DNA of 64,000 bases from Acidobacteriaceae bacterium (GCA_028283655.1 JAPWKE010000003.1:930001-994000); one strand, 5' to 3'; counted from the stretch's first letter, positions 38,500 through 47,311 are shown. The notes: generated from the sequence alone by a model not told the origin. Numbers and translations are program-made.

Positions 38500-40603
38500 G
38501 GTTGGCCTCCGCAGAACTTGCATTGGGGCTTGCCCACTGGTTCGAGCCCGGCAGGGCATCGTCCTTCCCGGGCGACTTCGGCTCCGTTGCCACGCGTGCT
38601 GGCAGCAGTGGCGGGAACAGAGCAACGATCGTTCCCAGAATCACGATCAGAACGCCGATCCAGATCCAGTTCACCAGCGGATTCAGATACACCTTGATGA
38701 TCGGGCGGTCTGTCTGCGGATTGCGGCCTTCAAACACCACGTACAGATCGCGCGCCAGCGTTGAATGAATCGCCACCACCGTCGAGGTCTGCTGCGACGC
38801 TGTATAGAAGCGGCGCTCTGGTGTCAGTTGCGTAATCTTCTTGCCGTTATGGAAGACGTCAATCAGCGCGTAATCCGTATCGTAGTTCGGCTTCGAGTCC
38901 TGCGAGTACGAGTTGCACACCAGGTGCCAGGAGCCGATCTGCAACTGGTCGCCAAAGCTCATTTCCAGTTCCTTGGACTGGTTGAACGCCGCGCCCGCCA
39001 GTCCAATGAACATGATCACAATACCGAAGTGGATCGCATAGCCGCCATAGCGGCGCGTATTGCGCCGTGTCAGCAGAATCATCGATGACAGCAGGTTCTT
39101 GCCCGTCTGCGTGCGCACAACCCCAGCACCGCGCAGAAACTCTGCCGCGATCGCCGTAATGACGCCAGCCGAAAGCGAGAAACACACCAGCGCATAAATG
39201 CTCGCCGTCGCATCGTCATCGCGCCACGGACGCAGACCGCAAGCCATGCACACGATCGACGTCGCGATCACCGCAACGCACGGCAGCACGAAGTTGCGGC
39301 GGATGGACCGCAGCGACGTCGCACGCCACGCCAGCAGCGGGCCCACACCGGTCAGGAACAGCAGCGCCAGGCCAATCGGCACGGCCACCTTGTTATAGAA
39401 CGGCGCTCCCATCGTGACCTTGGAGCCCTGCACGTATTCGCTCAGCACCGGGAACAGCGTTCCCCACAGAACCGTAAAGCAGGCAGCCAGCAAAATCAGG
39501 TTGTTGAACAGGAAGCTCGACTCGCGTGAAACTAGCGACTCCAGCTTGTTCTCTGCCACCAGATGGTCGCGGTTGCGGAAGAAGACAAACAGGCAGACGA
39601 TAGCCACCAGCAGCAGGAAGCCAACAAACCAGTTGCCGATCGAACTCTGCGCAAACGCATGAACAGAAGACACCAGTCCTGCTCGCGTCAGCAGCGTACC
39701 CAGAATGGAGAGCATGAAGGTGACAAAGATCAGCCACACGTTCCAGCCCTTCATCATTCCGCGCTTCTCCTGCATCATCACGGAGTGCAGAAACGCTGTC
39801 GCCGCCAGCCACGGCATCAGGGAAGCGTTCTCGACCGGGTCCCATCCCCAGTAGCCGCCCCAACCCAGCACAGCGTACGCCCAGTGCATACCGAGGCAGA
39901 TGCCGCAGGTCAGAAACAGCCACGTCACCATGGTCCAGCGGCGCGTAATGTGGATCCACTTCTCACCGGGGTAGCGCATGATCAGCGCACCCAGCGCAAA
40001 CGCAAACGGCACCGAGAAGCCTACGTAGCCGAGATACAGCATCGGCGGATGGATCACCATCTCCGGATACTGCAGCAGCGGGTTCAGGCCAAAGCCATCC
40101 TTCGGCGCAATGCCACCCGGAACGATCGCAAACGGTGGCGCGGCAAACACCAATAGCAGCAGAAAGAACACCTGGATGCCTGCCAGAATCGTCGAGGCAT
40201 ACGCACTCAACTCCACATCCACCTTGTGCCGCAACCGCAGCACAAAGCCGTACGTCGCCAGCAGCCAGGCCCACAGCAGCAGCGAGCCTTCCTGCCCTGA
40301 CCACAGGGCCGAGAACTTGTACGCCGCCACGAGATCGCGGTTCGTATGGTGCAAAACGTAATCGACCGAGTAGTCGTTGGTAAACGCCGCCCACACCAGC
40401 GCAAACGCCGCGAGGCTGACGCACCAGAACACCGCCACACCTGCGCGTCGGCTTGTTTCTCCCAGAGCCAGCGGAGACACCGCCATCTGGCGGCCCGAGG
40501 ACTGTGCCCAGAGGGCAAGTGAGCCTGCGAGCAGGGAATAGACGGCAAGTGCAAGAGCCAGCATCAGGCAGAAGCTGCCGAGGCTAGGCATTGGATGGGG
40601 CAT
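38492..40603 (-). CDS. ccmF: Cytochrome c maturation haem lyase subunit CcmF
   Basis: 703 residues with about 15 helices. The tryptophan-rich WWD signature is seen in GWGGYWGWDPVENASLMPWL, and conserved haem His residues lie in ALWSGQEGSLLLW-flanking and MVIHPPMLYLGYVG segments. The C-terminal CcmF_C part includes a periplasmic domain (SWHLVCNSYSQDSK through ERRFYTASQQ) and a last helix LVNWIWIGVLIVILGTIVAL. With CcmH it attaches haem to CXXCH motifs of c-type cytochromes (System I). Start ATG 40603, or ATG 40591. ccmE and ccmABC are not in the window. Confidence 0.93.
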   Translation of the reverse strand: MPHPMPSLGSFCLMLALALAVYSLLAGSLALWAQSSGRQMAVSPLALGETSRRAGVAVFWCVSLAAFALVWAAFTNDYSVDYVLHHTNRDLVAAYKFSALWSGQEGSLLLWAWLLATYGFVLRLRHKVDVELSAYASTILAGIQVFFLLLLVFAAPPFAIVPGGIAPKDGFGLNPLLQYPEMVIHPPMLYLGYVGFSVPFAFALGALIMRYPGEKWIHITRRWTMVTWLFLTCGICLGMHWAYAVLGWGGYWGWDPVENASLMPWLAATAFLHSVMMQEKRGMMKGWNVWLIFVTFMLSILGTLLTRAGLVSSVHAFAQSSIGNWFVGFLLLVAIVCLFVFFRNRDHLVAENKLESLVSRESSFLFNNLILLAACFTVLWGTLFPVLSEYVQGSKVTMGAPFYNKVAVPIGLALLFLTGVGPLLAWRATSLRSIRRNFVLPCVAVIATSIVCMACGLRPWRDDDATASIYALVCFSLSAGVITAIAAEFLRGAGVVRTQTGKNLLSSMILLTRRNTRRYGGYAIHFGIVIMFIGLAGAAFNQSKELEMSFGDQLQIGSWHLVCNSYSQDSKPNYDTDYALIDVFHNGKKITQLTPERRFYTASQQTSTVVAIHSTLARDLYVVFEGRNPQTDRPIIKVYLNPLVNWIWIGVLIVILGTIVALFPPLLPARVATEPKSPGKDDALPGSNQWASPNASSAEANRA

Positions 40604-40680
40604 GGGCGGTTCCTTCCATGCTTATTTTCGCAGAATTATCACCGCCGCGAGCCCAGGCCGGTCGATTGCCGGACGCACGC

Positions 40681-40709
40681 AAAAAAGGCGTGGCCGAAGC
40701 CACGCCTTT
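40681..40709 (-). terminator. Terminator after the response-regulator gene
   Basis: AAAGGCGTGGC (40684-40694) and GCCACGCCTTT (40699-40709) form a perfect 11-bp stem with the stable loop CGAA (TTCG on the minus strand). On the minus strand it is followed by TTTTTT. It lies 13 bases past the stop of the response regulator and separates it from ccmF. Confidence 0.85.
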
Positions 40710-40722
40710 AATTCGAAAATTC

Positions 40723-41094
40723 TTAGCTGTTTTCCGTCACCAGACGATGAACGCTCGCCAGCAAATTGTCCGGCAGCAAAGGCTTGAGCCTGAAGTGGAT
40801 ATTCAACCCTTCATACTCATCTTCGGCCTCGGCCAAACCGCTGATCACCAGCACCGGAACATCCGGCGCGAATGTACGCAGTTCTTTCACGAACTCATTG
40901 CCGTTCAGTCCCGGCATAATGTGGTCGGTGATGATCAGATCGATCTCTGCCGGGTACTCGTTGTTGCGAAACTGTTCCAGCGCACGTTCGGGCGAGAGAA
41001 CCGCGATCACAAAGTATCCGGCTCTCTTCAAAATAGTTTGACGAGTCGCTGCCTGCACAGCGTTATCGTCGATCAGCAGTAGGGTGGCGGCCAT
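40723..41094 (-). CDS. Single-domain response regulator (receiver only)
   Basis: 123 residues, nothing beyond a REC domain. The acidic pocket is LLLIDDN (Asp9, Asp10), the phospho-acceptor Asp57 is in LIITDHIMPGLNG, the switch Ser85 is in VLVISG, and Lys104 is in FRLKPL. Lacking an output domain, it probably acts by protein contact or in a phosphorelay, like CheY or Spo0F. No histidine kinase gene is adjacent; a Ser/Thr kinase gene is divergent 235 bp away. ATG at 41094, and a strong terminator follows. Confidence 0.93.
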   Translation of the reverse strand: MAATLLLIDDNAVQAATRQTILKRAGYFVIAVLSPERALEQFRNNEYPAEIDLIITDHIMPGLNGNEFVKELRTFAPDVPVLVISGLAEAEDEYEGLNIHFRLKPLLPDNLLASVHRLVTENS

Positions 41095-41329
41095 CAGTAC
41101 CTTGCTTCTTGGGTGGAATCGTGGCCCGGTCGATTGGGTGACAGCTTCCGTCTGGAATCCGCGCGCCTATCGCGAGGACTAGCTTACTGCGATGCAGGCC
41201 AAATCTCAAAGGTTTGCTTGCAGCAGGCGCTCTTCCATCTTTGTTGCAGATCTGACTCGCTGCGTTGCCTCTCCGGCTCCTCAAGCTTTCAACAGCCACG
41301 TCGCTTCCTTTGCCTGAGATAATCAATGC

Positions 41330-43807
41330 ATGGCGCGTCGTGTCATCCGGCAGTACGAGTTTGTTCGCAAGATTGGTGCGGGTGGCAGCGGTGTCGTTTT
41401 TCTCGCACACGACACGCTTCTCCAGCGCCCCGTTGTTCTTAAGCTGCTCAAGCGAGCTGCCGCGCAGACCGTCGAGCAGGTGCGAACCACGCAGCTCCGA
41501 GAAGCCCGCCTCGCCTCCGCCATCGATCACCCTAACGTCTGCTCTATCTATGAAGTAGGCGAGGCTGACGACGAAGCCTACATCGTTATGCAGTACATTC
41601 CGGGCAAAAGCCTGGACAAGGTCATCGCCGAAGGCCCCGCAAATCTGCAGCTTGTTCTCTCCAGCGGAATGCAGATCGCCGACGGCCTTGCCGCTGCGCA
41701 CTCGCTCGGTATCTTCCATCGCGACCTCAAGCCCGCCAACGTCATCCTCACCGACGGCGGCCTCATCAAGATCCTCGACTTCGGCCTTGCCCGCCAGTTG
41801 AAGCGCGAACGCATCGAGTTCGACCCCGGCGAGTTTGAGCCCGAGCAGCCGATGGAGCCCTTTCCCGCAGGGGCCACCTACACCGCACGCGGCGGCACCA
41901 TCGCCTACATGGCTCCCGAGCAGTTCGTCACCGGCCAGTCCAGCGTGCAGTCCGACATCTTCGCTCTTGGCCTCATTCTCTTTGAAATGGTCAGTGGTCG
42001 CCACCCCTTCCACCGACCAGACGCGCAGGACGTTCAGTCCATCCGCGCCATTCAATACGCTGAACCGCCCAGCCTTCGTGAACTCGTCCCCGGCATTCCG
42101 CAGGAGCTTGAAAGCGTCATCCTCCGCTGCCTGGCCAAGCAGCCCTCTGAGCGTTATCAGTCCGCCGCCGAAGTGCGCGAAGGCCTCAGAACCATCCTCA
42201 AGACCATGCACCTCGACGCCATGGTTATGCCCGGCGAAGGTGCTATTGGCATGAGCATGCAGCAGCGTCTCGACCTCGAATCACCCGAGGAAGAGAAGCG
42301 CACCACAGGCATTCTCTCCATGCTCGCCGAGCGTTTCCGCGAGACCACGCCGAAGGAAACTCACGAAGCTACCGCCACCAGTATTGTCGTGCTTCCGTTT
42401 ATGAACCTCGGCTCCTCGGAGGCCTCGCCATTCTACGGCTCGGCGCTCGCCGACGCCGTCGGTGCTCGCCTCGCCCGTATGCCTTCGCTCGTCGTCCGCC
42501 CATCGAGCGTATTGATGAACGTACCCACCTGGCAGCTTGATCCCTTGAACGTGGGCCGCAAGCTGATGGTGGACTTCGTGCTCGCCGGCAACTTCCTCCG
42601 CTCGGATGCAGGTTTCGATCTCAACTGGCAGCTGCTCGACGTCAAACGCCAGAGTCTCCGCACCGGTGGTGCCGTCAGCGTTCCGTCCTTCGACCTCATC
42701 GCCGTGCAGACTGAGGTCTGCGATGAAGTCTTCGCCGAACTCCACGGAGGCGGCTTGAAGACTTCAAACATGGGTGACTCACGCGTTCGCGCCCTTGGCG
42801 ATAACGTCAGCGAAGAGTACCTTCAGGCGCGCGCTCTCATCAGCTCCTTCATGCAACGCACCGGCGCTCGTGAAGACCTCGACCGCGCCCGCGAACTCTT
42901 TGAAGGCGTCGTGCAGCGCGACCCCAACTACGCTCCCGGCTGGTCTGGCCTTGGCATCACGCATCTGCAGTATGCTCGCCACGGTCTCGGCGGGCAGATG
43001 CACGTTCTCGAAGCGCGCCGCTCGTTTGACCGCGCCCTCGAACGCGAACCGAACTCCGTCGAAGCCAACCTCTATCGCGTCTACATGCTCTTGAGCCGTG
43101 GTGAAAAGGAAAGCGCCCGTCACGGAATTGAAAACCTGTTGCAGACCGCGGGCAACGACTGGAACGTACACCTTGTCGCGGGCCTCACGCTCCGCATCGA
43201 CGGTATGTATGAAGAAGCGCTCGAGCAGTTCAACATCTCCCTGCGCCTCAATCCCGCAAACGCCGCGATGATCTACAACCATCGCGCCCGCGTCTACCAG
43301 TACCAGAACCAGCTCGAACTCGCCGACGAAGAGATCCAGAAGGGCCTCACGCTCGAACCGCGCCAGCCATTGCTCCGCATCTCGCAGGGTTACCAGCAGA
43401 TGCGTCTCGGCCGCCTCTCACGCGCCATCGAAACCCTCGAAAGCGTCACCCGCGACGACGTCTCACTCCGCATCGTCTTCCCGACGATCGCCATGTGCTA
43501 CGTCCAGTTAGGCGATCGCGCCCGCGCAGAAGAGTTCATCACCGAAGACACGCTCGCCGCTGCCGAAGCCGACAGCGAAATGGCCTATCGCCTCGCCACC
43601 TACTTCGCTGTAGAAGGTGACGAGACGGAAGCTCTTCACTGGTTGCGCCGCGCCATCTACCTAGGCAACGAAAACTACCCCTGGTTCTCGATCAATCCGG
43701 CCTGGAAGAGCATGTCCGGCAACTCGGACCTGCAGCGCATCCTCGACGACCTGAAGAAGGTCTTCAAGAAGAACCAGAAAAACTGGAAGCGCCTGCTCGC
43801 CAACTAG
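41330..43807 (+). CDS. Soluble Ser/Thr protein kinase with TolB-like and TPR domains
   Basis: 825 residues. The Hanks-type kinase covers about 8-280: glycine loop KIGAGGSGVVFLA, Lys38 (VVLKLLKR), HRDLKPANV (Asp132), DFG (150-152) and the APE-like AYMAPEQ. A linker leads to a TolB/FlgO-like domain starting SIVVLPFMNLGSSEASPFYG (about 346-470). The rest is a series of TPR repeats (for example AERFITED-region and FNISLRLNPANAAMIYNHRA). No transmembrane helix is visible, so it is cytosolic, unlike PknB-type kinases. A GATAAT box ends six bases before the ATG and there is no Shine-Dalgarno, which suggests a leaderless mRNA. Confidence 0.93.
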   Translation: MARRVIRQYEFVRKIGAGGSGVVFLAHDTLLQRPVVLKLLKRAAAQTVEQVRTTQLREARLASAIDHPNVCSIYEVGEADDEAYIVMQYIPGKSLDKVIAEGPANLQLVLSSGMQIADGLAAAHSLGIFHRDLKPANVILTDGGLIKILDFGLARQLKRERIEFDPGEFEPEQPMEPFPAGATYTARGGTIAYMAPEQFVTGQSSVQSDIFALGLILFEMVSGRHPFHRPDAQDVQSIRAIQYAEPPSLRELVPGIPQELESVILRCLAKQPSERYQSAAEVREGLRTILKTMHLDAMVMPGEGAIGMSMQQRLDLESPEEEKRTTGILSMLAERFRETTPKETHEATATSIVVLPFMNLGSSEASPFYGSALADAVGARLARMPSLVVRPSSVLMNVPTWQLDPLNVGRKLMVDFVLAGNFLRSDAGFDLNWQLLDVKRQSLRTGGAVSVPSFDLIAVQTEVCDEVFAELHGGGLKTSNMGDSRVRALGDNVSEEYLQARALISSFMQRTGAREDLDRARELFEGVVQRDPNYAPGWSGLGITHLQYARHGLGGQMHVLEARRSFDRALEREPNSVEANLYRVYMLLSRGEKESARHGIENLLQTAGNDWNVHLVAGLTLRIDGMYEEALEQFNISLRLNPANAAMIYNHRARVYQYQNQLELADEEIQKGLTLEPRQPLLRISQGYQQMRLGRLSRAIETLESVTRDDVSLRIVFPTIAMCYVQLGDRARAEEFITEDTLAAAEADSEMAYRLATYFAVEGDETEALHWLRRAIYLGNENYPWFSINPAWKSMSGNSDLQRILDDLKKVFKKNQKNWKRLLAN

Positions 43808-43860
43808 CGCAATCCCTCATGTAACTTCGCGTCTTCTGCATGAGAGCGTTCATTTCCGCA

Positions 43861-43890
43861 AAGCAAAAGAGGCACGGCCGAAGCCGTACC
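43861..43890 (-). terminator. Terminator after the glycine-zipper protein gene
   Basis: GGCACGGC (43871-43878) and GCCGTACC (43883-43890) pair with one mismatch around CGAA. On the minus strand the stem is followed by TCTTTTGCTTTG. It lies downstream of the gene ending at 43918, beyond a short heptamer array. Confidence 0.65.
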
Positions 43891-43895
43891 CCGCG

Positions 43896-43916
43896 TTCTA
43901 CTGTCTACGCTCTAAA
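43896..43916 (-). repeat. Tandem heptamer array (CGTAGAG family), three units
   Basis: On the minus strand, one base after the stop of the glycine-zipper gene, three contiguous seven-base units read TTTAGAG, CGTAGAC and AGTAGAA. They match the family seen after lepB (14576-14604) and after the YdjC gene (46142-46183), are in the sense orientation of the preceding gene, and are followed by a terminator hairpin. Confidence 0.6.
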
Positions 43917-43917
43917 C

Positions 43918-44835
43918 TTACCTTCCATTCAGCTGCAGCGAATGATCCAGATTGAGCACAAGCACCGTGCCTTCCGGCAGCGTCTGCTGATGGTCCTGCT
44001 TCGCCAGCACAACCAGCCCGGCCCCGGCGCCAATCGTCGCTCCGACCAGCGCTCCAACACCACCGCCCAGCAACGCTCCAGCGACCGCACCGCTGCCTGT
44101 CGTCAGAGAGACCGCCGCAACCTTGGCCTTCACATGCCGGTCGGCCACAATCTCGCCTTCGCGCGAAACATGCGACTCACTCGGGCTCACTTCCTTATCG
44201 CTCGGTGCAAGGTCAATCACCTGCGCGTCCAGCGGGTAGGGAATCCCGTCCGGCATCGTCACCGTGTCCGGCTGCAGACGAAGCATCGCATTCGACCCCA
44301 GCCCATGTCCCACACGGACTTCCGTGATGCGTCCCCGCACCAGAGCTCCGTTGGGGATCAACACCCGGCCATTGCGCTGCACGTCGCTAGTCAGATGTGC
44401 CGTGAAGTGGCTGCCCACCTTCGCATCCATCGTTGAAATCGTATTGTCCAGCGAAGCCCGCAACACCGTTCCCTCGGGCAACTCGTTCGGCCCGGCAGGG
44501 ACGCTCATCACGATCCCGCTGTCGGCTTCTGTGATCTCGTTGGAAGGATCTCGCGGCTCACGCGCCATAGGAGGCACGGTTGTGCCAGCGGTATACGTCA
44601 CCGGCGCAGTCGTCGCCATCTCCGCATCGGTATGCGTCCGCAGCACAGGAGCAGGAGTCGCCTCAGGAGCTGCCGTCACCATCGGCGAAGGTTTCACCGG
44701 CTTCGGCGCAGGCGCAACGCTCGTCGTAATGTTGTCGTCGAGACTCTCCGGGTGTGACACTCCGGTGGTCTGCGCATGAGCAACCGCAACGGTAAACAGA
44801 GAAGCAGCCGCCAGGCTCGTAACCTTGAACTTCAT
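43918..44835 (-). CDS. Secreted protein with TrbI/VirB10-like beta region and glycine-zipper tail
   Basis: 305 residues from ATG at 44835. A signal peptide (VTSLAAASLFTVAVAHAQ) is followed by a Pro/Ala/Thr-rich region. The middle, LPEGTVLRASLDNTISTMDA through VLIPNGALVRGRITEVRVGH, resembles the VirB10/TrbI outer beta region only loosely, so that is a hint, not a call. Near the C-terminus a glycine-zipper (VAGALLGGGVGALVGATIGA) could enter a membrane, and the last strand repeats LPEGTVLVLNLDHSL. The same LPEGTVL phrase occurs twice, which suggests an internal duplication of a beta motif. Function unknown; probably envelope-associated. Confidence 0.72.
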   Translation of the reverse strand: MKFKVTSLAAASLFTVAVAHAQTTGVSHPESLDDNITTSVAPAPKPVKPSPMVTAAPEATPAPVLRTHTDAEMATTAPVTYTAGTTVPPMAREPRDPSNEITEADSGIVMSVPAGPNELPEGTVLRASLDNTISTMDAKVGSHFTAHLTSDVQRNGRVLIPNGALVRGRITEVRVGHGLGSNAMLRLQPDTVTMPDGIPYPLDAQVIDLAPSDKEVSPSESHVSREGEIVADRHVKAKVAAVSLTTGSGAVAGALLGGGVGALVGATIGAGAGLVVLAKQDHQQTLPEGTVLVLNLDHSLQLNGR

Positions 44836-44941
44836 CGAGTCGATCCTCGGGCGCAGAAGCGCTCCGTTTCTGAGCATAGGCCGCTCTCCATCGCCTCGGG
44901 GAAGCTTTCGCCGCGAGGTAATCTTCGCGGTAAACGCACCT

Positions 44942-46087
44942 CTACGACCGCTTGGACTCCGCCACGACCCGTGCGTAAAACTCCTCATACTTGCGAATAA
45001 TTCCCGACGCGCAAAAGCCATCCTGTGCCGTCTTCCTGGCGGCCGATGTCATCGCTTCCAGCCTGGCCGGATCGCTCAGCAGCGCCACGGCTCCCGCCGC
45101 CATGCTCTCCACATCGCCTACGCTGTAGAGCAGCCCGTTCTTCTCGTGCTCAATCAGCTCCGGCACGCCGCCCACGCGCGTTGCCACAGCGGGCACACGG
45201 CAGGCCATCGCCTCCAGCGCCGCCAGACCAAAGCTCTCCATCTCCGACGGCATCACCATTAGGTCGGCCACCGCCAGCAGATCGTTCACATTGTCCTGCT
45301 TGCCCAGAAAGTGAATTCGGTCGAACACACCCAGCCGCTTTGCCAGGAACTCCGCAGAGAAGCGATCAGGTCCATCGCCGATCATCATCAACCGCGCCGG
45401 CATCGCCTTCGCCACCCGTGCAAAGACCTCCACCACATCCGTCACGCGCTTTACCGGACGGAAGTTCGAAAGGTGCACCAGCAGCTTCTCGTCCTCACGC
45501 GCAAACTTAGGCCGAAGCTCTGCCACTCGCTCTGCATTGCGGCAGTAAAGATCGCAGTTCACGAAGTTCCGAATCACTTCAATCGGCTTCGTTGTCCCAA
45601 ACGCCTCATGTGTGCGGTCCGCGAGATGCTGCGAGATCGCAGTCACTCCATCCGACTGCTCGATGCCAAACCGAGTAATTGGGAGATATGACGGGTCCAT
45701 CCCCACCAGCGTGATGTCCGTTCCATGCAGCGTCGTAATAAACGGCAGATGGATACCCTTCGCCCGCAGCATCTCCTTGGCCAGATGCGCCGACACCGAG
45801 TGCGGAATCGCATAGTGAACATGCAGCAGATCGAGCGAGTAAAACTCCGCCACCTCCGCCATGCGTGTCGCCAGCGCCAGGTCGTACGGAGGATGCTCGA
45901 AGAGCGGATAGTTCATCATCGACACTTCGTGGAAGTGGATATTCTGGTCGCGCCCCGTCAGCCGAAACGGTTGCGATGACGTGATGAAGTGAACCTCATG
46001 CCCCCGCGCTGCGAGCTCGATGCCAAGCTCCGTTGCCACAACTCCAGAGCCGCCGTACGTGGGATAGCAAGTGATTCCAATGCGCAT
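44942..46087 (-). CDS. bshA: N-acetyl-alpha-D-glucosaminyl L-malate synthase
   Basis: 381 residues from ATG at 46087 (MRIGITCYPTYGGSGVVATE), the family's usual start; a GTG two codons upstream is also open. It is a GT4 glycosyltransferase that joins UDP-GlcNAc and L-malate, the first step of bacillithiol synthesis. BshA hallmarks are CYPTYGGSGVVATELG, LLHVHYAIPHSVSAHLA and TTLHGTDITLVGMDPSY. The C-terminal donor site is MPSEMESFGLAALEAMACRVPAVA. bshB and bshC are not in the window. A YdjC-type deacetylase gene lies 91 bp upstream on the same strand. Confidence 0.95.
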   Translation of the reverse strand: MRIGITCYPTYGGSGVVATELGIELAARGHEVHFITSSQPFRLTGRDQNIHFHEVSMMNYPLFEHPPYDLALATRMAEVAEFYSLDLLHVHYAIPHSVSAHLAKEMLRAKGIHLPFITTLHGTDITLVGMDPSYLPITRFGIEQSDGVTAISQHLADRTHEAFGTTKPIEVIRNFVNCDLYCRNAERVAELRPKFAREDEKLLVHLSNFRPVKRVTDVVEVFARVAKAMPARLMMIGDGPDRFSAEFLAKRLGVFDRIHFLGKQDNVNDLLAVADLMVMPSEMESFGLAALEAMACRVPAVATRVGGVPELIEHEKNGLLYSVGDVESMAAGAVALLSDPARLEAMTSAARKTAQDGFCASGIIRKYEEFYARVVAESKRS

Positions 46088-46141
46088 AGTCACAGAGTTA
46101 GATACAACTTCCCATCATGCGGATGCGTAGAAGCGAAGCCG

Positions 46142-46183
46142 CTCTACGTTCTACACTCTATCCTCTATCCTCTGCGCTCTACA
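46142..46183 (-). repeat. Tandem heptamer array (CGTAGAG family), six units, with terminal hairpin
   Basis: Six contiguous seven-base units start inside the stop codon of the YdjC gene. On the minus strand they are TGTAGAG, CGCAGAG, two copies of GATAGAG, TGTAGAA and CGTAGAG. The last unit forms one arm of a hairpin (CGTAGA 46126-46131 with TCTACG 46143-46148, extended by GCG/CGC). The period is exactly seven throughout, so it is a true tandem repeat. Confidence 0.8.
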
Positions 46184-47105
46184 GCCGTGTTTCCTCGCCG
46201 GTATTCGGCTCAAACTGGCCTACTTCGCGCAGCCGCGCAAACGGCCCCAACGCTCCATAGTGCAAAAGCTCCACCCGCTCCGAACTTCGACCATCGGCAA
46301 ACGCCGCCAGTAGGGCATCGCGCTCCACCTCACGCGAAGACCGCAGCCGAGTCGTCACGGCATCCAGATCGCGATCGTTATAGCCCGGATGGCACACCAG
46401 CTCCCAAGCCCCTTCGGGCATCACCCGCAGCAACTGCTCCAGCGTCGCTCCATCCAGCCGCCCTGTGGCAGAGATTCCCAGCGTTCCGTCCGTCGTTGCC
46501 ACCGCGCCAGACCGTATCTGCGGCAGCGCCACAAACTTCTTCCGCAGATGCCACAGCACCCGCACCTGTAGCTTCCGCATCGCATCCGAGTGCGACACCG
46601 CCAGCGACCAGTGATCTTCAAACGGGCTGCGGATCGCCCCTACGCGGCAACGCTCTGCGACAAACAGCAACGGCCGTGCCACCTTCGGCAGCATGTGCGT
46701 GTGCTTGTGCGTGTCTACATGCGTTACATCCAGCCCTGCCCGTTGTAACTTGCTGATCTGCGCCTGTGCTTCGCGTGCCACATCGGCTTCGCTCACACGC
46801 CCACGCAACACTGCCAGAAAGAAGTCCACCAGAGAGCTGCGAAAGGTCTTTCCATCCGGCCCCAGCAGCGTTGGTACGTCATGCGGATGCGACACGGGCA
46901 TGCCATCAGTCAGCACTACATGGCAGCCAATCCCCAGCCCGGGATTGCGCTTGGCGATCGCTACGGCATCGTTAAATGCAGGCCCATTGGCCATCAGCGT
47001 CGCAGAGGACAAAGCCCCTGCCTGGTGTAACTCTTCAATTGCGCGATTGATGCCCGGAGTCAGCCCGAAATCGTCAGCGTTGATGATTAGCCGGGGCAAA
47101 GTCAT
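46179..47105 (-). CDS. YdjC/ChbG-family carbohydrate deacetylase
   Basis: 308 residues. The family's metal site is complete: LIINADDFGLTPGINRAI (Asp pair), GIGCHVVLTDGMPV with His, and DVTHVDTHKHTHMLPKVA with the His cluster. The C-terminal part has ELVCHPGYNDRDLD, also conserved. Members remove acetyl groups from N-acetylated sugars such as chitobiose phosphate or hopanoid glycosides (HpnK). Substrate is not given by sequence. It lies upstream of bshA, whose pathway needs a GlcNAc-malate deacetylase normally of a different (LmbE) family. tRNA-Val lies 11 bp upstream. Confidence 0.9.
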   Translation of the reverse strand: MTLPRLIINADDFGLTPGINRAIEELHQAGALSSATLMANGPAFNDAVAIAKRNPGLGIGCHVVLTDGMPVSHPHDVPTLLGPDGKTFRSSLVDFFLAVLRGRVSEADVAREAQAQISKLQRAGLDVTHVDTHKHTHMLPKVARPLLFVAERCRVGAIRSPFEDHWSLAVSHSDAMRKLQVRVLWHLRKKFVALPQIRSGAVATTDGTLGISATGRLDGATLEQLLRVMPEGAWELVCHPGYNDRDLDAVTTRLRSSREVERDALLAAFADGRSSERVELLHYGALGPFARLREVGQFEPNTGEETRL

Positions 47106-47116
47106 GGAGAAGGGAA

Positions 47117-47193
<77 letters not shown>

Positions 47194-47212
47194 GATCTCT
47201 CGGACATTTCTA

Positions 47213-47218
47213 ATTGTA
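47213..47218 (-). promoter_or_regulatory. Possible -10 box of tRNA-Val
   Basis: TACAAT on the minus strand lies 19 bases before the mature 5' end of tRNA-Val, a normal distance for a short 5' leader removed by RNase P. No convincing -35 box is visible at 17 bases, so the assignment is tentative. Confidence 0.35.
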
Positions 47219-47311
47219 CGTCATGCCAGCCGTTCGCAGGCGACCGGAGATGTGGATCGCGCATCAAAGTTAGAAGGTTCACACCGAAAGAGTTTTATGG
47301 AGGAAAGCACG

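Noticed and set aside
46142-46183. CRISPR array
   Set aside because: Units are seven bases without spacers and no cas genes occur in the window.
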